A DNA stretch of 64,000 nt, from positions 218,680 to 282,679 of the forward strand of contig CATOSI010000005.1 in the NCBI GenBank assembly GCA_951812505.1, read 5' to 3'. Positions 43,753 through 50,693 of this stretch are shown one piece after another (position 1 is the stretch's first letter; the number at the start of each line of letters is the position of its first letter). This DNA is from an uncultured Dehalococcoidia bacterium (GTDB lineage Bacteria > Chloroflexota > Dehalococcoidia > Lucifugimonadales > UBA1123). The notes below the pieces were generated by a model that saw only the letters and a list, made by a program, of their open reading frames with translations, was not told the DNA's origin and did not search any database. Both the position numbers and the translations under genes were made by a program.

Positions 43753-46097
43753 GTGGCCGATTCTGTCCTTACCACCTCGCGCCGGTGGAGCTCGCGGGCG
43801 CGCTGCTCGTCGTAGCCTAGCTCGGCCAGAATCTCGGCGGTATGCTGACCAAGCAGAGGGGTGGCGCGTCGAGGCAGCGTACCGGCCCCGTCGAACGACA
43901 CCAGGTTGCCACTGTAGTGAATCTCACCGAGGACGGGGTGCGACAGCGTGACCGACATTCCGTTAGACTCGGCCTGCGGATCGGAGAAAAATCCGGTATT
44001 GTAGCCTTCCACCACTGGCGCGCAGGGCACGTCGCAAGACCGCAGGACGTTGATTGATTCGTCGGACGACAGGCTGCCGAGTACAGATTCGACGTGAGAC
44101 TCGGCAAGATCGTGCTGCTTTGCCGAGCCGTCAAGCGCGGCTAGGGCCGTGAGTATCTTCTGACCGTCGCCGGGGCGCTCGGCGGCAAGATAGATACATC
44201 CATCCAGCGTTCTGAACAGGCGGCGGAATGGCCCCACTCCGATCTGATCGCTATCTGGCAGCCGCCTTGGGGCCTTACCATCGTAGTGGAGGAAGCCGTC
44301 GGCGCACATTACCGTTCCGCTCGCGAGAAGGTTCGTATCCACCTTCTGAGCCGTGCCGAATCGCTCCCGGGCAACGAGCGCGAGAACGGTTCCCAGAGCT
44401 CCGAGAGCGCCGCCTGTGTAGTCGCATGGGGCCAGCGCGGACAGATAGACCGGAGGAGAGCCGTATCCGCCCTGCGCGCGCTGGAGGCCTGTAATCGCCT
44501 GGGCGATAGGGTCAACGCCCGGACGCTGGGCGTATGGTCCGTCCCACCCATAAGCGGTGATGTGGGACTGAACGAGGCGGGGATTCAACTTGAGAAGTGT
44601 ATCTGAGTCCAGGCCCATGCGGTCGGTCGCGCCCGGTCTCATGTTGGCGAGTATAGCGTCGGAGACGGACGCGAGCCGTCGCGCTATCTCCCTGCCTTCG
44701 TCGGTGCGGGTGTTCACGGACATGGCGCGCTTACCGGCGTTGAACGCGATGAACCCGGCTCCGCCCGCAGGCCTTGAAATGTCGCCGTCCGGAGACTCGA
44801 ATTTCACGATGTCGGCGCCCAGGTCGGCCAGAAGACGGCCAGCGACGGGACCGGCTATGACGTTGGTCATTTCCATGATTCGCACACCTGATAGCGGGAG
44901 CGCGGCTTCAGTGTCCGAAATATCATCGGCGGTGGATTCCCGCCTTCGCGGGAATGACGGTAAGGGGTGCGGGGATGACGGAGAGGGCTGTGGGAATGAC
45001 GGTGGCTGTTGTGGAAGCGCGGGCCTCGGTCCGCGTATGCGCGCGGGGGTATTGGAGAGCTTTATCGGCAAGCCGACCATGCTTGTCCTGCCCAGATGGG
45101 GGTCGTCCAGCTCGTGTACCAACCCGTTGTGCAGAATCTGCGGGTCGCGCATCGCCTCCCGAGCTGACCGGACCGTATCGCAGGGGACATCCGCGGCGCG
45201 CAGGTCTTCGATCCACTCTTTGGACGACCTGGTCTTCAGGGCTTCGGCAACGAGGTCGAACAGCCTCTTCCGGGCGTCTTCGTCTCTGGGCCAGCGTCCG
45301 TCGCCGTACTCTTCGGGGTTGGAGTAGATTGTATCGGCGACGCCAATGACCGCCGCCGCGAGGTCAACGAACCCTGAGTGTATGCACCCGAGTTGTATCC
45401 ACTCACCATCCGCACACTCGAACACGCTGTAGAACGGGCCTCCACCCTGTGGAGTCATGCTGAAAGGACGCACAGGTATCGCGTCGCCGACGGCCTTGGG
45501 GGTGTACAGCAGAGCGCCGGCCATCAAGGAGGTTTCCACTCGTCCTCCCCTGCCCGTCTTCTCGCGGCGGTAGAGTGCAGCCGCGACGCCCATCGTGGCG
45601 AGCAGTGCGGCGCCGACATAGGCCACGGAATGTGCGACGTGAATCGGGCCGCCCCGGTATGAGGGCTGGCTGGCGAGTATTCCCATTCGGGCCGCGACAA
45701 GATCGTGGTCGGCGGGTTCATCTCGAATCGGGCCGCCGCGACCGTATCCCGTGATGGAGCAGTGTACGATCCGGGGATTTAGGTTGATGATCGAATCGAG
45801 TCCCAATAGACCACGGGAGGAGGACGAAGGCGGCAAGTCTTCAAGCAATATGTCTGCGGCGGCGCACATTTCCTGGAATCGCCGTGAGTCCTTCTCCAGG
45901 TCGAGACGGACGACCTCCTTGCCCCTGTCGTAGATAGCGAAAATATCCGGCGAGCGCAACACATCCGCGCTGTCGGAGACGACTCGTATCACGCGGGCGC
46001 CGTTGTCGGCCAGAAACATAGAGGCCAGCGCCGCGGCGAGTCCGTCGGACAGGTCAATAACGGTTGTGCCGCTCAAAGCGGAGGGTGTGTCAGTCAT
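43749..46097 (-). CDS. Double CaiB/BaiF CoA-transferase (two fused family III domains)
   Basis: A 782-residue fusion of two family III domains, from ATG 46097. Domain 1 (residues ~10-365) begins LSGTTVIDLSDGLAAALA. The position of the catalytic Asp reads VAHSVAYVGAAL, with no Asp, so it is probably inactive. Domain 2 (residues ~400-775) begins LSGVRIMEMTNVIAGP and keeps the Asp in APCDYTGGALGA. Between them is a proline/serine linker of three 7-residue units (SFPQPSP, SSPHPLP, SFPRRRE), encoded by a genomic repeat that also occurs between genes. One active and one inactive half mimic heterodimeric transferases. Confidence 0.88.
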   Translation of the reverse strand: MTDTPSALSGTTVIDLSDGLAAALASMFLADNGARVIRVVSDSADVLRSPDIFAIYDRGKEVVRLDLEKDSRRFQEMCAAADILLEDLPPSSSSRGLLGLDSIINLNPRIVHCSITGYGRGGPIRDEPADHDLVAARMGILASQPSYRGGPIHVAHSVAYVGAALLATMGVAAALYRREKTGRGGRVETSLMAGALLYTPKAVGDAIPVRPFSMTPQGGGPFYSVFECADGEWIQLGCIHSGFVDLAAAVIGVADTIYSNPEEYGDGRWPRDEDARKRLFDLVAEALKTRSSKEWIEDLRAADVPCDTVRSAREAMRDPQILHNGLVHELDDPHLGRTSMVGLPIKLSNTPARIRGPRPALPQQPPSFPQPSPSSPHPLPSFPRRRESTADDISDTEAALPLSGVRIMEMTNVIAGPVAGRLLADLGADIVKFESPDGDISRPAGGAGFIAFNAGKRAMSVNTRTDEGREIARRLASVSDAILANMRPGATDRMGLDSDTLLKLNPRLVQSHITAYGWDGPYAQRPGVDPIAQAITGLQRAQGGYGSPPVYLSALAPCDYTGGALGALGTVLALVARERFGTAQKVDTNLLASGTVMCADGFLHYDGKAPRRLPDSDQIGVGPFRRLFRTLDGCIYLAAERPGDGQKILTALAALDGSAKQHDLAESHVESVLGSLSSDESINVLRSCDVPCAPVVEGYNTGFFSDPQAESNGMSVTLSHPVLGEIHYSGNLVSFDGAGTLPRRATPLLGQHTAEILAELGYDEQRARELHRREVVRTESAT
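44934..45002 (+). repeat. Dispersed repeat inside a coding region, three 21-base units
   Basis: GGATTCCCGCCTTCGCGGGAATGACGG-type sequence followed by two diverged 21-base repeats (GGGATGACGG at 44972, GGAATGACGG at 44993). It is read in frame as the linker of the double CoA-transferase. Intergenic relatives are at 46226, 47551 and 53961. Confidence 0.85.
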
Positions 46098-46225
46098 GGA
46101 GCGCCGCAATCATGGGAAAGCAACGGCTATTGTGCTGACATACGGCGAAGGGTGTCAAGTATTCAGTTGTTGGCGGCAAGGCCTCTTAATAGTCCTCGCT
46201 GACCAGTATTCGACCCCACCTCCCC

Positions 46226-46432
46226 CCTGGATGCCCGCCTTCGCGGGCATGACGGTAGTCGTGCAAAGGTCTCTTTTGACGGGAGTGACTGAATTGTAGT
46301 TCAGGTTTCACCACCTTCCCCCATCAAAGGGCGAAGGAACTTTGGGACTCGTCCTTCGACAAGCTCAGGACGAACGGTTTATTGACTTACATACCCTTGT
46401 CAGCCCATTGATGGGGAAGGGATGTCAGGCGG
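46226..46432 (+). repeat. Cluster of dispersed repeats in the 46.1-46.4 kb gap
   Basis: Three repeat types follow each other: a CCCGCCTTCGCGGGCATGACGG palindrome unit (46229-46255); CCTTCCCCCATCAAAGGG...AAGGAACTTTGGGACTCG; and TACCCTTGTCAGCCCATTGATGGGGAAGGGA, the last two related to the ends of the 11.5-kb composite repeat. A short CTTCGACAAGCTCAGGACGAA hairpin lies near 46352. No gene is visible from 46098 to 46432. Confidence 0.65.
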
Positions 46433-47413
46433 TCAGGGGTCGTCTTCGGACTCGAAGCAGATTTCGCAGTTGCAGTTGCCGTAGTCGTCCCGCTCGTGGT
46501 CGTCGCAGTCCTCGCAGTAGCAGTCTTCATCCAGCGCGTATTCGTCGTCCTTGTCCAGATCGTACATCCAGAAGTCGTAGTTCTTCTGGACCAACTTCGG
46601 GTTGTAGCCGTCGGGGTAATGAGGGTCGTCTTCCATAAGTTTATGGAACCAACCCGGAAGCGCTTCTATGGTGGATTCGGGACACAGCCGCCTGACGTAG
46701 GCGAGGTACTGATTCCATACCAGGGTGGCTTCGGACAGTCGCTGCCTGGGGTCTCTCGTAGCGGTCATGGCCCTGCGGACTATGTACTGGTAGGTCTCCT
46801 CGCCTTCCTCGCAGTGTGTGAGGGCGAACCTGCGCATAGCTGAGCGGACGCAGGTTCTGCATGAGCAGAGTTCGGGGTGTCCGTTGAGATTCTGGACGCT
46901 GGGTTCGGAGGCGGAGACATCAGCCTCATCCGTCGGTGTGGGTTGCGCAGGCTTGGGCGCTGCGGTCTTGGGTCGTCGGACACGGGCCAGCAGCGGGAAG
47001 GCGCAGCCTATGAGTTCCTTTGCGGCGGCGATCCTCAGCGAGGGACTGAAGCTCTTGATGATCCCGTTCATCGCGTCCAGGTAGAAGCGGACCATCTTGC
47101 GACCGCTGCGGGTGGTCTTCCTCGCGTAGCCTATGAGTTCGCGTTCTGCGGCGCTGAGCTTGGCGTCGAGTTCGTCCTCGACGATCCTGCGCTGGGGTGT
47201 GTTTCTGGGCAGGCTGGGCGGTCTGTTGGCCTCGACGAACTGCACACCCTGTTCGACACCGATAATGGCGAGGGCTCGTCCAGCCATGAGTTGGTGTTGT
47301 GGGGTGAAGTTGTGAAACTCGCCCCACATGGCCTTGAAGAGGAATTGGACGATGCCACGACCGTTGTCGGTTTCCTCTCGGATGATCTGTTGTAGTTCTG
47401 GATATGGATTCAT
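46433..47413 (-). CDS. Unknown protein with three internal helical repeats and Cys/Asp-rich tail
   Basis: A 326-residue protein with no family I recognise. Three diverged ~40-residue units can be aligned: GRGIVQFLFKAMWGEFHNFTP (residues ~20-60), GRKMVRFYLDAMNGIIKSFSP (~108-145) and EETYQYIVRRAMTATRDPRQ (~208-245), each followed by a second helix rich in Ala/Leu. Between units 2 and 3 is a CSCRTC pair. The last ~40 residues are acidic with CYCEDCDDHE and CNCEICFE, eight Cys that look like a zinc or iron-sulfur site. ATG 47413 is used. Flanking gaps are full of dispersed repeats. Confidence 0.65.
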   Translation of the reverse strand: MNPYPELQQIIREETDNGRGIVQFLFKAMWGEFHNFTPQHQLMAGRALAIIGVEQGVQFVEANRPPSLPRNTPQRRIVEDELDAKLSAAERELIGYARKTTRSGRKMVRFYLDAMNGIIKSFSPSLRIAAAKELIGCAFPLLARVRRPKTAAPKPAQPTPTDEADVSASEPSVQNLNGHPELCSCRTCVRSAMRRFALTHCEEGEETYQYIVRRAMTATRDPRQRLSEATLVWNQYLAYVRRLCPESTIEALPGWFHKLMEDDPHYPDGYNPKLVQKNYDFWMYDLDKDDEYALDEDCYCEDCDDHERDDYGNCNCEICFESEDDP

Positions 47414-47499
47414 GTTCAATTGTCAATTTGGAATCAGGAATTATCAATTAGGGATAGAATAGCAAATATGTTCTTTGGAGGTCAAATGTTCTGAACTGT

Positions 47500-47632
47500 G
47501 GTGAGACGATTTCAGAAGTGGGCTTGCAGCATTTACAAAGACGGCAGTTCCTGGAATGCCGCCTTGGCGGGAATGACTGAATTGTCGTTCACCCTCACCC
47601 TAGCCCTCTCCCTGGGGGAGAGGGGATTTTCA
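47500..47632 (+). repeat. Dispersed repeats upstream of the Cys-rich protein gene
   Basis: Bases 47503-47580 match 53911-53990 over about 75 positions with scattered changes and end in the GCCGCC-TTGG-CGGG-AATGAC palindrome unit. Bases 47590-47626 are a third copy of the CCCTCACCCTAGCCCTCTCCC hairpin repeat seen at 11569 and 13260. Confidence 0.7.
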
Positions 47633-47688
47633 ACATACAAATGACGAGACAAAACGAAAAGGGGGTGGTCGCCACTGTATGGGCTGTG

Positions 47689-47948
47689 TTATTCGAGTGG
47701 GGCGATTTTGCCGAGAGGTTCCGAACGCTGGGCGCGATTCCACGCCGCCATGAGTTCGTCTTGGTGGAGGGATGCCCACTCCTCTACGAGGCGGCGCGCT
47801 CGCTGGGGAAGCCGTCCCTCGGACACGACTCCGAGGTTTATATCTACCGCGGCTTCATGTTCACCGTATCTGGCGTGGAAATGGGGTGGAGGATGGTCTG
47901 GGACATGAATGCGGAGATGATGCCGTAAAAGCGACAGAGTTCAGGCAT
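47689..47948 (-). pseudogene. DUF4160 family protein, frameshifted
   Basis: On the minus strand the ATG at 47948, overlapping the DUF2442 gene by eight bases, starts MPELCRFYGII. After a missing base near 47914 the frame continues RIHVPDHPPPHFHARYGEHEA, then LPQRARRLVEEWASLHQDELMAAW, and stops at 47689. Joined, these give an 86-residue protein with the complete DUF4160 pattern; restoring one A gives GIIIRIHVPDHPPPHFHA. DUF4160 and DUF2442 are regular neighbours and are thought to form a toxin-antitoxin-like pair. The lesion looks like ATC ATC ATC losing one base, so a consensus error is possible. Confidence 0.85.
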
Positions 47949-48255
47949 GGTGTCCGTGAACCGCCTGGGCCATGCCAGGCATGACTTCTTCGAGAGCCTT
48001 GCCGGTGAGTTCCATGTAGGCGAAGTCGGCGCACATATCAATGTTTTCGTCCCAGGCTATGGTTCTGTGTGAGCTTATATGGACCTTCTCGAAGTGTCCA
48101 GGCTCGTCCCATGCCTTGAAGACGCCTTTTCCGGCGAGGTGGGAGAGGTCAATCTCGCCCGACTCGCCATCCTCGTACTTTATCCAGATTTTGTATCCGG
48201 GCAGCGGCTTGACCTTTGTGGGCTGGAGCAATGCGCTATTTCCTTTCTCACGCAA
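47941..48255 (-). CDS. DUF2442 domain protein
   Basis: A 104-residue protein: PTKVKPLPGYKIWIKYEDGESG, LSHLAGKGVFKAW, then the conserved AWDENIDMCADFAYMELTGK near residue 70, which is the DUF2442 core. I use the TTG at 48255; other starts are possible and no clear ribosome site is seen. It overlaps the broken DUF4160 gene, its usual partner. Biochemical function is not established; the pair is often described as antitoxin/toxin-like. Confidence 0.8.
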   Translation of the reverse strand: MREKGNSALLQPTKVKPLPGYKIWIKYEDGESGEIDLSHLAGKGVFKAWDEPGHFEKVHISSHRTIAWDENIDMCADFAYMELTGKALEEVMPGMAQAVHGHHA

Positions 48256-48324
48256 AAGCCTTAGAAGATCAAAAGGCCCTCTTGATATTATAGAACCTGT
48301 ACCAGATTAGTCAGCACTGCCCGT

Positions 48325-48376
48325 GTCGTCAAAGTCCCTTCCCCCTTGAGGGGGGAAGGCTAGGATGGGGGTGATT
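48325..48376 (+). repeat. Dispersed repeat (inverted form)
   Basis: AAAGTCCCTTCCCCCTTGAGGGGGGAAGGCTAGGATGGGGGTGA is the reverse orientation of the CCATCCTAGCCTTCCCCCATC... and AAGGGGGAAGGGACTTT ends of the composite repeat, here joined without the middle part. Confidence 0.6.
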
Positions 48377-48444
48377 CCTTATACCGACCAAACTGATACA
48401 GCAACGATATTATATCCGAAGTTCCGCGCGGTTCGTAGATATAG

Positions 48445-48468
48445 TAGAATGGCATGGCAGAATGCCAT
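48445..48468 (+). promoter_or_regulatory. -10 box overlapped by an inverted repeat, before the molybdopterin oxidoreductase gene
   Basis: TAGAAT (48445-48450) is followed directly by ATGGCAT (48449-48455) and its exact inverted partner ATGCCAT (48462-48468). An inverted repeat overlapping the -10 and the likely start point is a typical repressor site or leader hairpin. Confidence 0.4.
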
Positions 48469-48498
48469 AGACATCCCCAACCAATCGCGGAGTAAACT

Positions 48499-49119
48499 AT
48501 GCTGAACAAACTTGGAAGAATTACTCGAATCAGACAGGAACGCGAAGGGGTTCCGGCGCCTCCGGGCCAGTTCGTTACAGAAAAGTTTCCTGTGCTCACG
48601 TTCGGCCCAACGCCTAGAATAGACCTCTCCACCTGGAAGTTCAGGGTGTTCGGCCTGGTGGAGGAAGAGATCACCTTCGACTGGGAAGAGTTCAACGCGC
48701 TTCCACAGGTCTCATTCGACGCTGAGTTTCACTGCGTAACGCAGTGGAGCAAGCTCCAGAATACCTGGGAGGGCATCCTCTTCAACGACCTGATGAAGTT
48801 GGTCAAGCCGAAGCCGGAAGCCAAGTTCGTGATGGCGCACTGCTACGGCGGATATACGACCAATGTCGCGCTCGACGTACTGGAAGACGATGACGTGCTG
48901 TTCGCGCACTCGCACGACGGCGCGCCTCTGACGCCCGAGCACGGCGGACCGATGCGGCTGGTAGTACCAAAGCGCTATGGCTGGAAGAGCGCGAAGTGGG
49001 TGAACGGGATCGAGTTCATGGCCGAGGACGAACCGGGTTTCTGGGAGGTGCGCGGATACCACATGGAGGGCGACCCCTGGAAGGAAGAGCGGTTCTGGAG
49101 CAGCCTGAGCTACTACTAG
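48499..49119 (+). CDS. Sulfite-oxidase-like molybdopterin oxidoreductase (YedY/MsrP-like fold, cytoplasmic)
   Basis: A 206-residue protein with the sulfite oxidase molybdopterin-binding fold: WKFRVFGLVEEEITFDWEEF, then FHCVTQWSKL with the Mo-ligating Cys (C79), GYTTNVALDVL, and GGPMRLVVPKRYGWKSAKWV near residue 155. Length fits a single-domain YedY-like enzyme. There is no Tat signal, unlike MsrP. The gene for a TauE-like exporter follows 41 bases later, suggesting sulfite or a sulfonate product. Substrate is not proven. Confidence 0.85.
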   Translation: MLNKLGRITRIRQEREGVPAPPGQFVTEKFPVLTFGPTPRIDLSTWKFRVFGLVEEEITFDWEEFNALPQVSFDAEFHCVTQWSKLQNTWEGILFNDLMKLVKPKPEAKFVMAHCYGGYTTNVALDVLEDDDVLFAHSHDGAPLTPEHGGPMRLVVPKRYGWKSAKWVNGIEFMAEDEPGFWEVRGYHMEGDPWKEERFWSSLSYY

Positions 49120-49160
49120 CCTCGAAGCGCGCAGTCGTCGCACGAATGGCTCGCTGAAAA

Positions 49161-49901
49161 TTGCCAACACTCTTCGAGTCGCTCGTGTCCGCCGTCACCC
49201 TGTTCGCCGGCGCGACCGTCCTTTCTACAATTGGATTCGGAATCGGGATGACCACCATCCCGATTCTCTTGTTCGTGCTGGATCCTCAAACCGTAATAGT
49301 GGTCGTCAACACGGTTTCGCTCGCGCTCTTCATGCTGATCGTCTATCAGAACCGTGAGGAACTTCCGTTCAGAAGCGTGGGTCCTCTGGCGCTGGCGGGT
49401 CTCGCGGGTGTACCGATAGGGGTGCTGGTCCTGAAAGACTCGGAGGCCGGGCTACTTAAGATCGCCATCACGACGGTCACCATCGTTCTCACGCTGGTCG
49501 TCGCGCTCAACGTCAGAGCCAGGATACCGAAGGGGTTGGCAGCCGGGCTTGTCGTGGCGTTCCTGGTGTCGGTTACGCTCAACGCGCTTGGAATCGGCGG
49601 CCCTATAATGGCACTGTACGTTCTGACCCAGAACTGGTCTCGGAACGCGGTGCGCGGTGCGCTGTCGCTCTACTTTCTGTTCGTAGAGGCGGCGGGCGTG
49701 GTTGGATACGGGGTCGCCGGACTCCTGACCACCGAGCGTATCGCGCTGATTCTCGTAGCCATTGTGCCGGTGGTCCTGGGATTCCTGCTAGCGACTTACC
49801 TAGTCAGAAGAATGAACGACGTGGTGTTCAGGCGGGCGACCGTGGTGGCGATTATCGGTATGAGCGGGCTGGTCCTAGCGCGGGAGATAAGCGCGCTTTA
49901 G
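49161..49901 (+). CDS. Sulfite exporter TauE/SafE family permease (TSUP)
   Basis: A 246-residue membrane protein of seven to eight helices: FAGATVLSTIGFGIGMTTIPILL (TSUP repeat 1) and LAGLAGVPIGVLVLK, then VTLNALGIGGPIMALYVL (repeat 2) near residue 140. TTG at 49161 is used as start, with a weak ribosome site. The family exports sulfite, sulfoacetate or related anions. It probably works with the molybdopterin oxidoreductase upstream. Confidence 0.83.
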   Translation: MPTLFESLVSAVTLFAGATVLSTIGFGIGMTTIPILLFVLDPQTVIVVVNTVSLALFMLIVYQNREELPFRSVGPLALAGLAGVPIGVLVLKDSEAGLLKIAITTVTIVLTLVVALNVRARIPKGLAAGLVVAFLVSVTLNALGIGGPIMALYVLTQNWSRNAVRGALSLYFLFVEAAGVVGYGVAGLLTTERIALILVAIVPVVLGFLLATYLVRRMNDVVFRRATVVAIIGMSGLVLAREISAL

Positions 49902-49940
49902 AATTGATGCAGTGATGCAGTCATGTTATGCTAACGCATC

Positions 49941-50198
49941 ATGAGAACCACAATCTCACTTGACGACCAACTTGCGAAGCAGGTGCGTCGCGCAGCCGAA
50001 GCCCGCGGCGTCAGCGTCAGCGCATTTATCGCTAAGACCCTGAATGACGCTCTAAAGCGTCGCGAGCCGTTGGAGCCGCCTCCGTTCCGGCTGATAACGG
50101 TACGTGGGGTTCAGGCTCGCCCTGGAATTGATCTGGACCGTCCAAGGGCCCTTGAATCACAGGATGACGAGGCACAGTTCCGGCATGGAAGTCAGTAG
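49941..50198 (+). CDS. Ribbon-helix-helix antitoxin (VapB-like)
   Basis: An 85-residue protein whose first 45 residues (RTTISLDDQLAKQVRRAAEA, VSVSAFIAKTLNDAL) are a CopG-type ribbon-helix-helix. The rest, with FRLITVRGVQARPGIDLDR, is the toxin-binding tail common in this VapB group. The toxin gene follows after 6 bases. TATGCTAACG just before the start may be the promoter/operator. Confidence 0.88.
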   Translation: MRTTISLDDQLAKQVRRAAEARGVSVSAFIAKTLNDALKRREPLEPPPFRLITVRGVQARPGIDLDRPRALESQDDEAQFRHGSQ

Positions 50199-50204
50199 TT
50201 CGAG

Positions 50205-50648
50205 ATGCTGCTTCCCGATGTGAATATCCTGATATACGCGCACGTAGAGGAATCCACCCCCGACCATGCCGAATACGCTACCTGGATCACTCGCCTGGCA
50301 ACAGGTCCAGAACCATTCGCGCTCTCCGTCCTCGTTCTATCCGGCTTCATCCGAATAGTAACCAACCCCCGGGTTTTCGATCCGCCATCTACTCTCGATC
50401 AGTCTTTCGCCTTCGTATCCGCGCTCTTAGAACGCCCAACCGCGCGCATCATCGGCCCCGGTCCCGATCATGTGGACATATTCGAAAGATTGTGCCGTGA
50501 GTCCGGGGCCACCGGGAAGTTGGTCGCCGACGCTCAGCACGCGGCGGTTGCAATAGAGCATGGCTGCACCATGGTTTCGACCGACTCCGACTTCAGCCGA
50601 TTCCCAAGACTTCGGTGGCAACATCCACTCCGCCCCAGCGATATGTAA
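50205..50648 (+). CDS. PIN domain toxin (VapC, mycobacterial-type subfamily)
   Basis: A 147-residue PIN ribonuclease: LLPDVNILIYA (D5), VLSGFIRIVTNPRVF near residue 45, LVADAQHAAVAIEHGC (Asp about 108) and VSTDSDFSRFP (Asp about 127). The SGFIRIVTNPR stretch places it in the subfamily that is common in mycobacteria. It forms a type II module with the RHH gene directly before it. It is distinct from the PIN protein at 14025-14432. Confidence 0.9.
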   Translation: MLLPDVNILIYAHVEESTPDHAEYATWITRLATGPEPFALSVLVLSGFIRIVTNPRVFDPPSTLDQSFAFVSALLERPTARIIGPGPDHVDIFERLCRESGATGKLVADAQHAAVAIEHGCTMVSTDSDFSRFPRLRWQHPLRPSDM

Positions 50649-50693
50649 CACAGTCTAGTTTTGTATGCAGGTACTTAATGGAGAGAAGAAGCG

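Noticed and set aside
47641..47928. A 95-codon plus-strand open frame with reasonable codon use.
   Set aside because: The opposite strand encodes a clear DUF4160 protein across the same bases, next to its usual partner DUF2442; the plus frame is its shadow.
50205..50648. Missing catalytic Glu in the VapC at VLSGFIR.
   Set aside because: SGF-R is normal for this VapC subfamily, so it is not evidence of inactivation.
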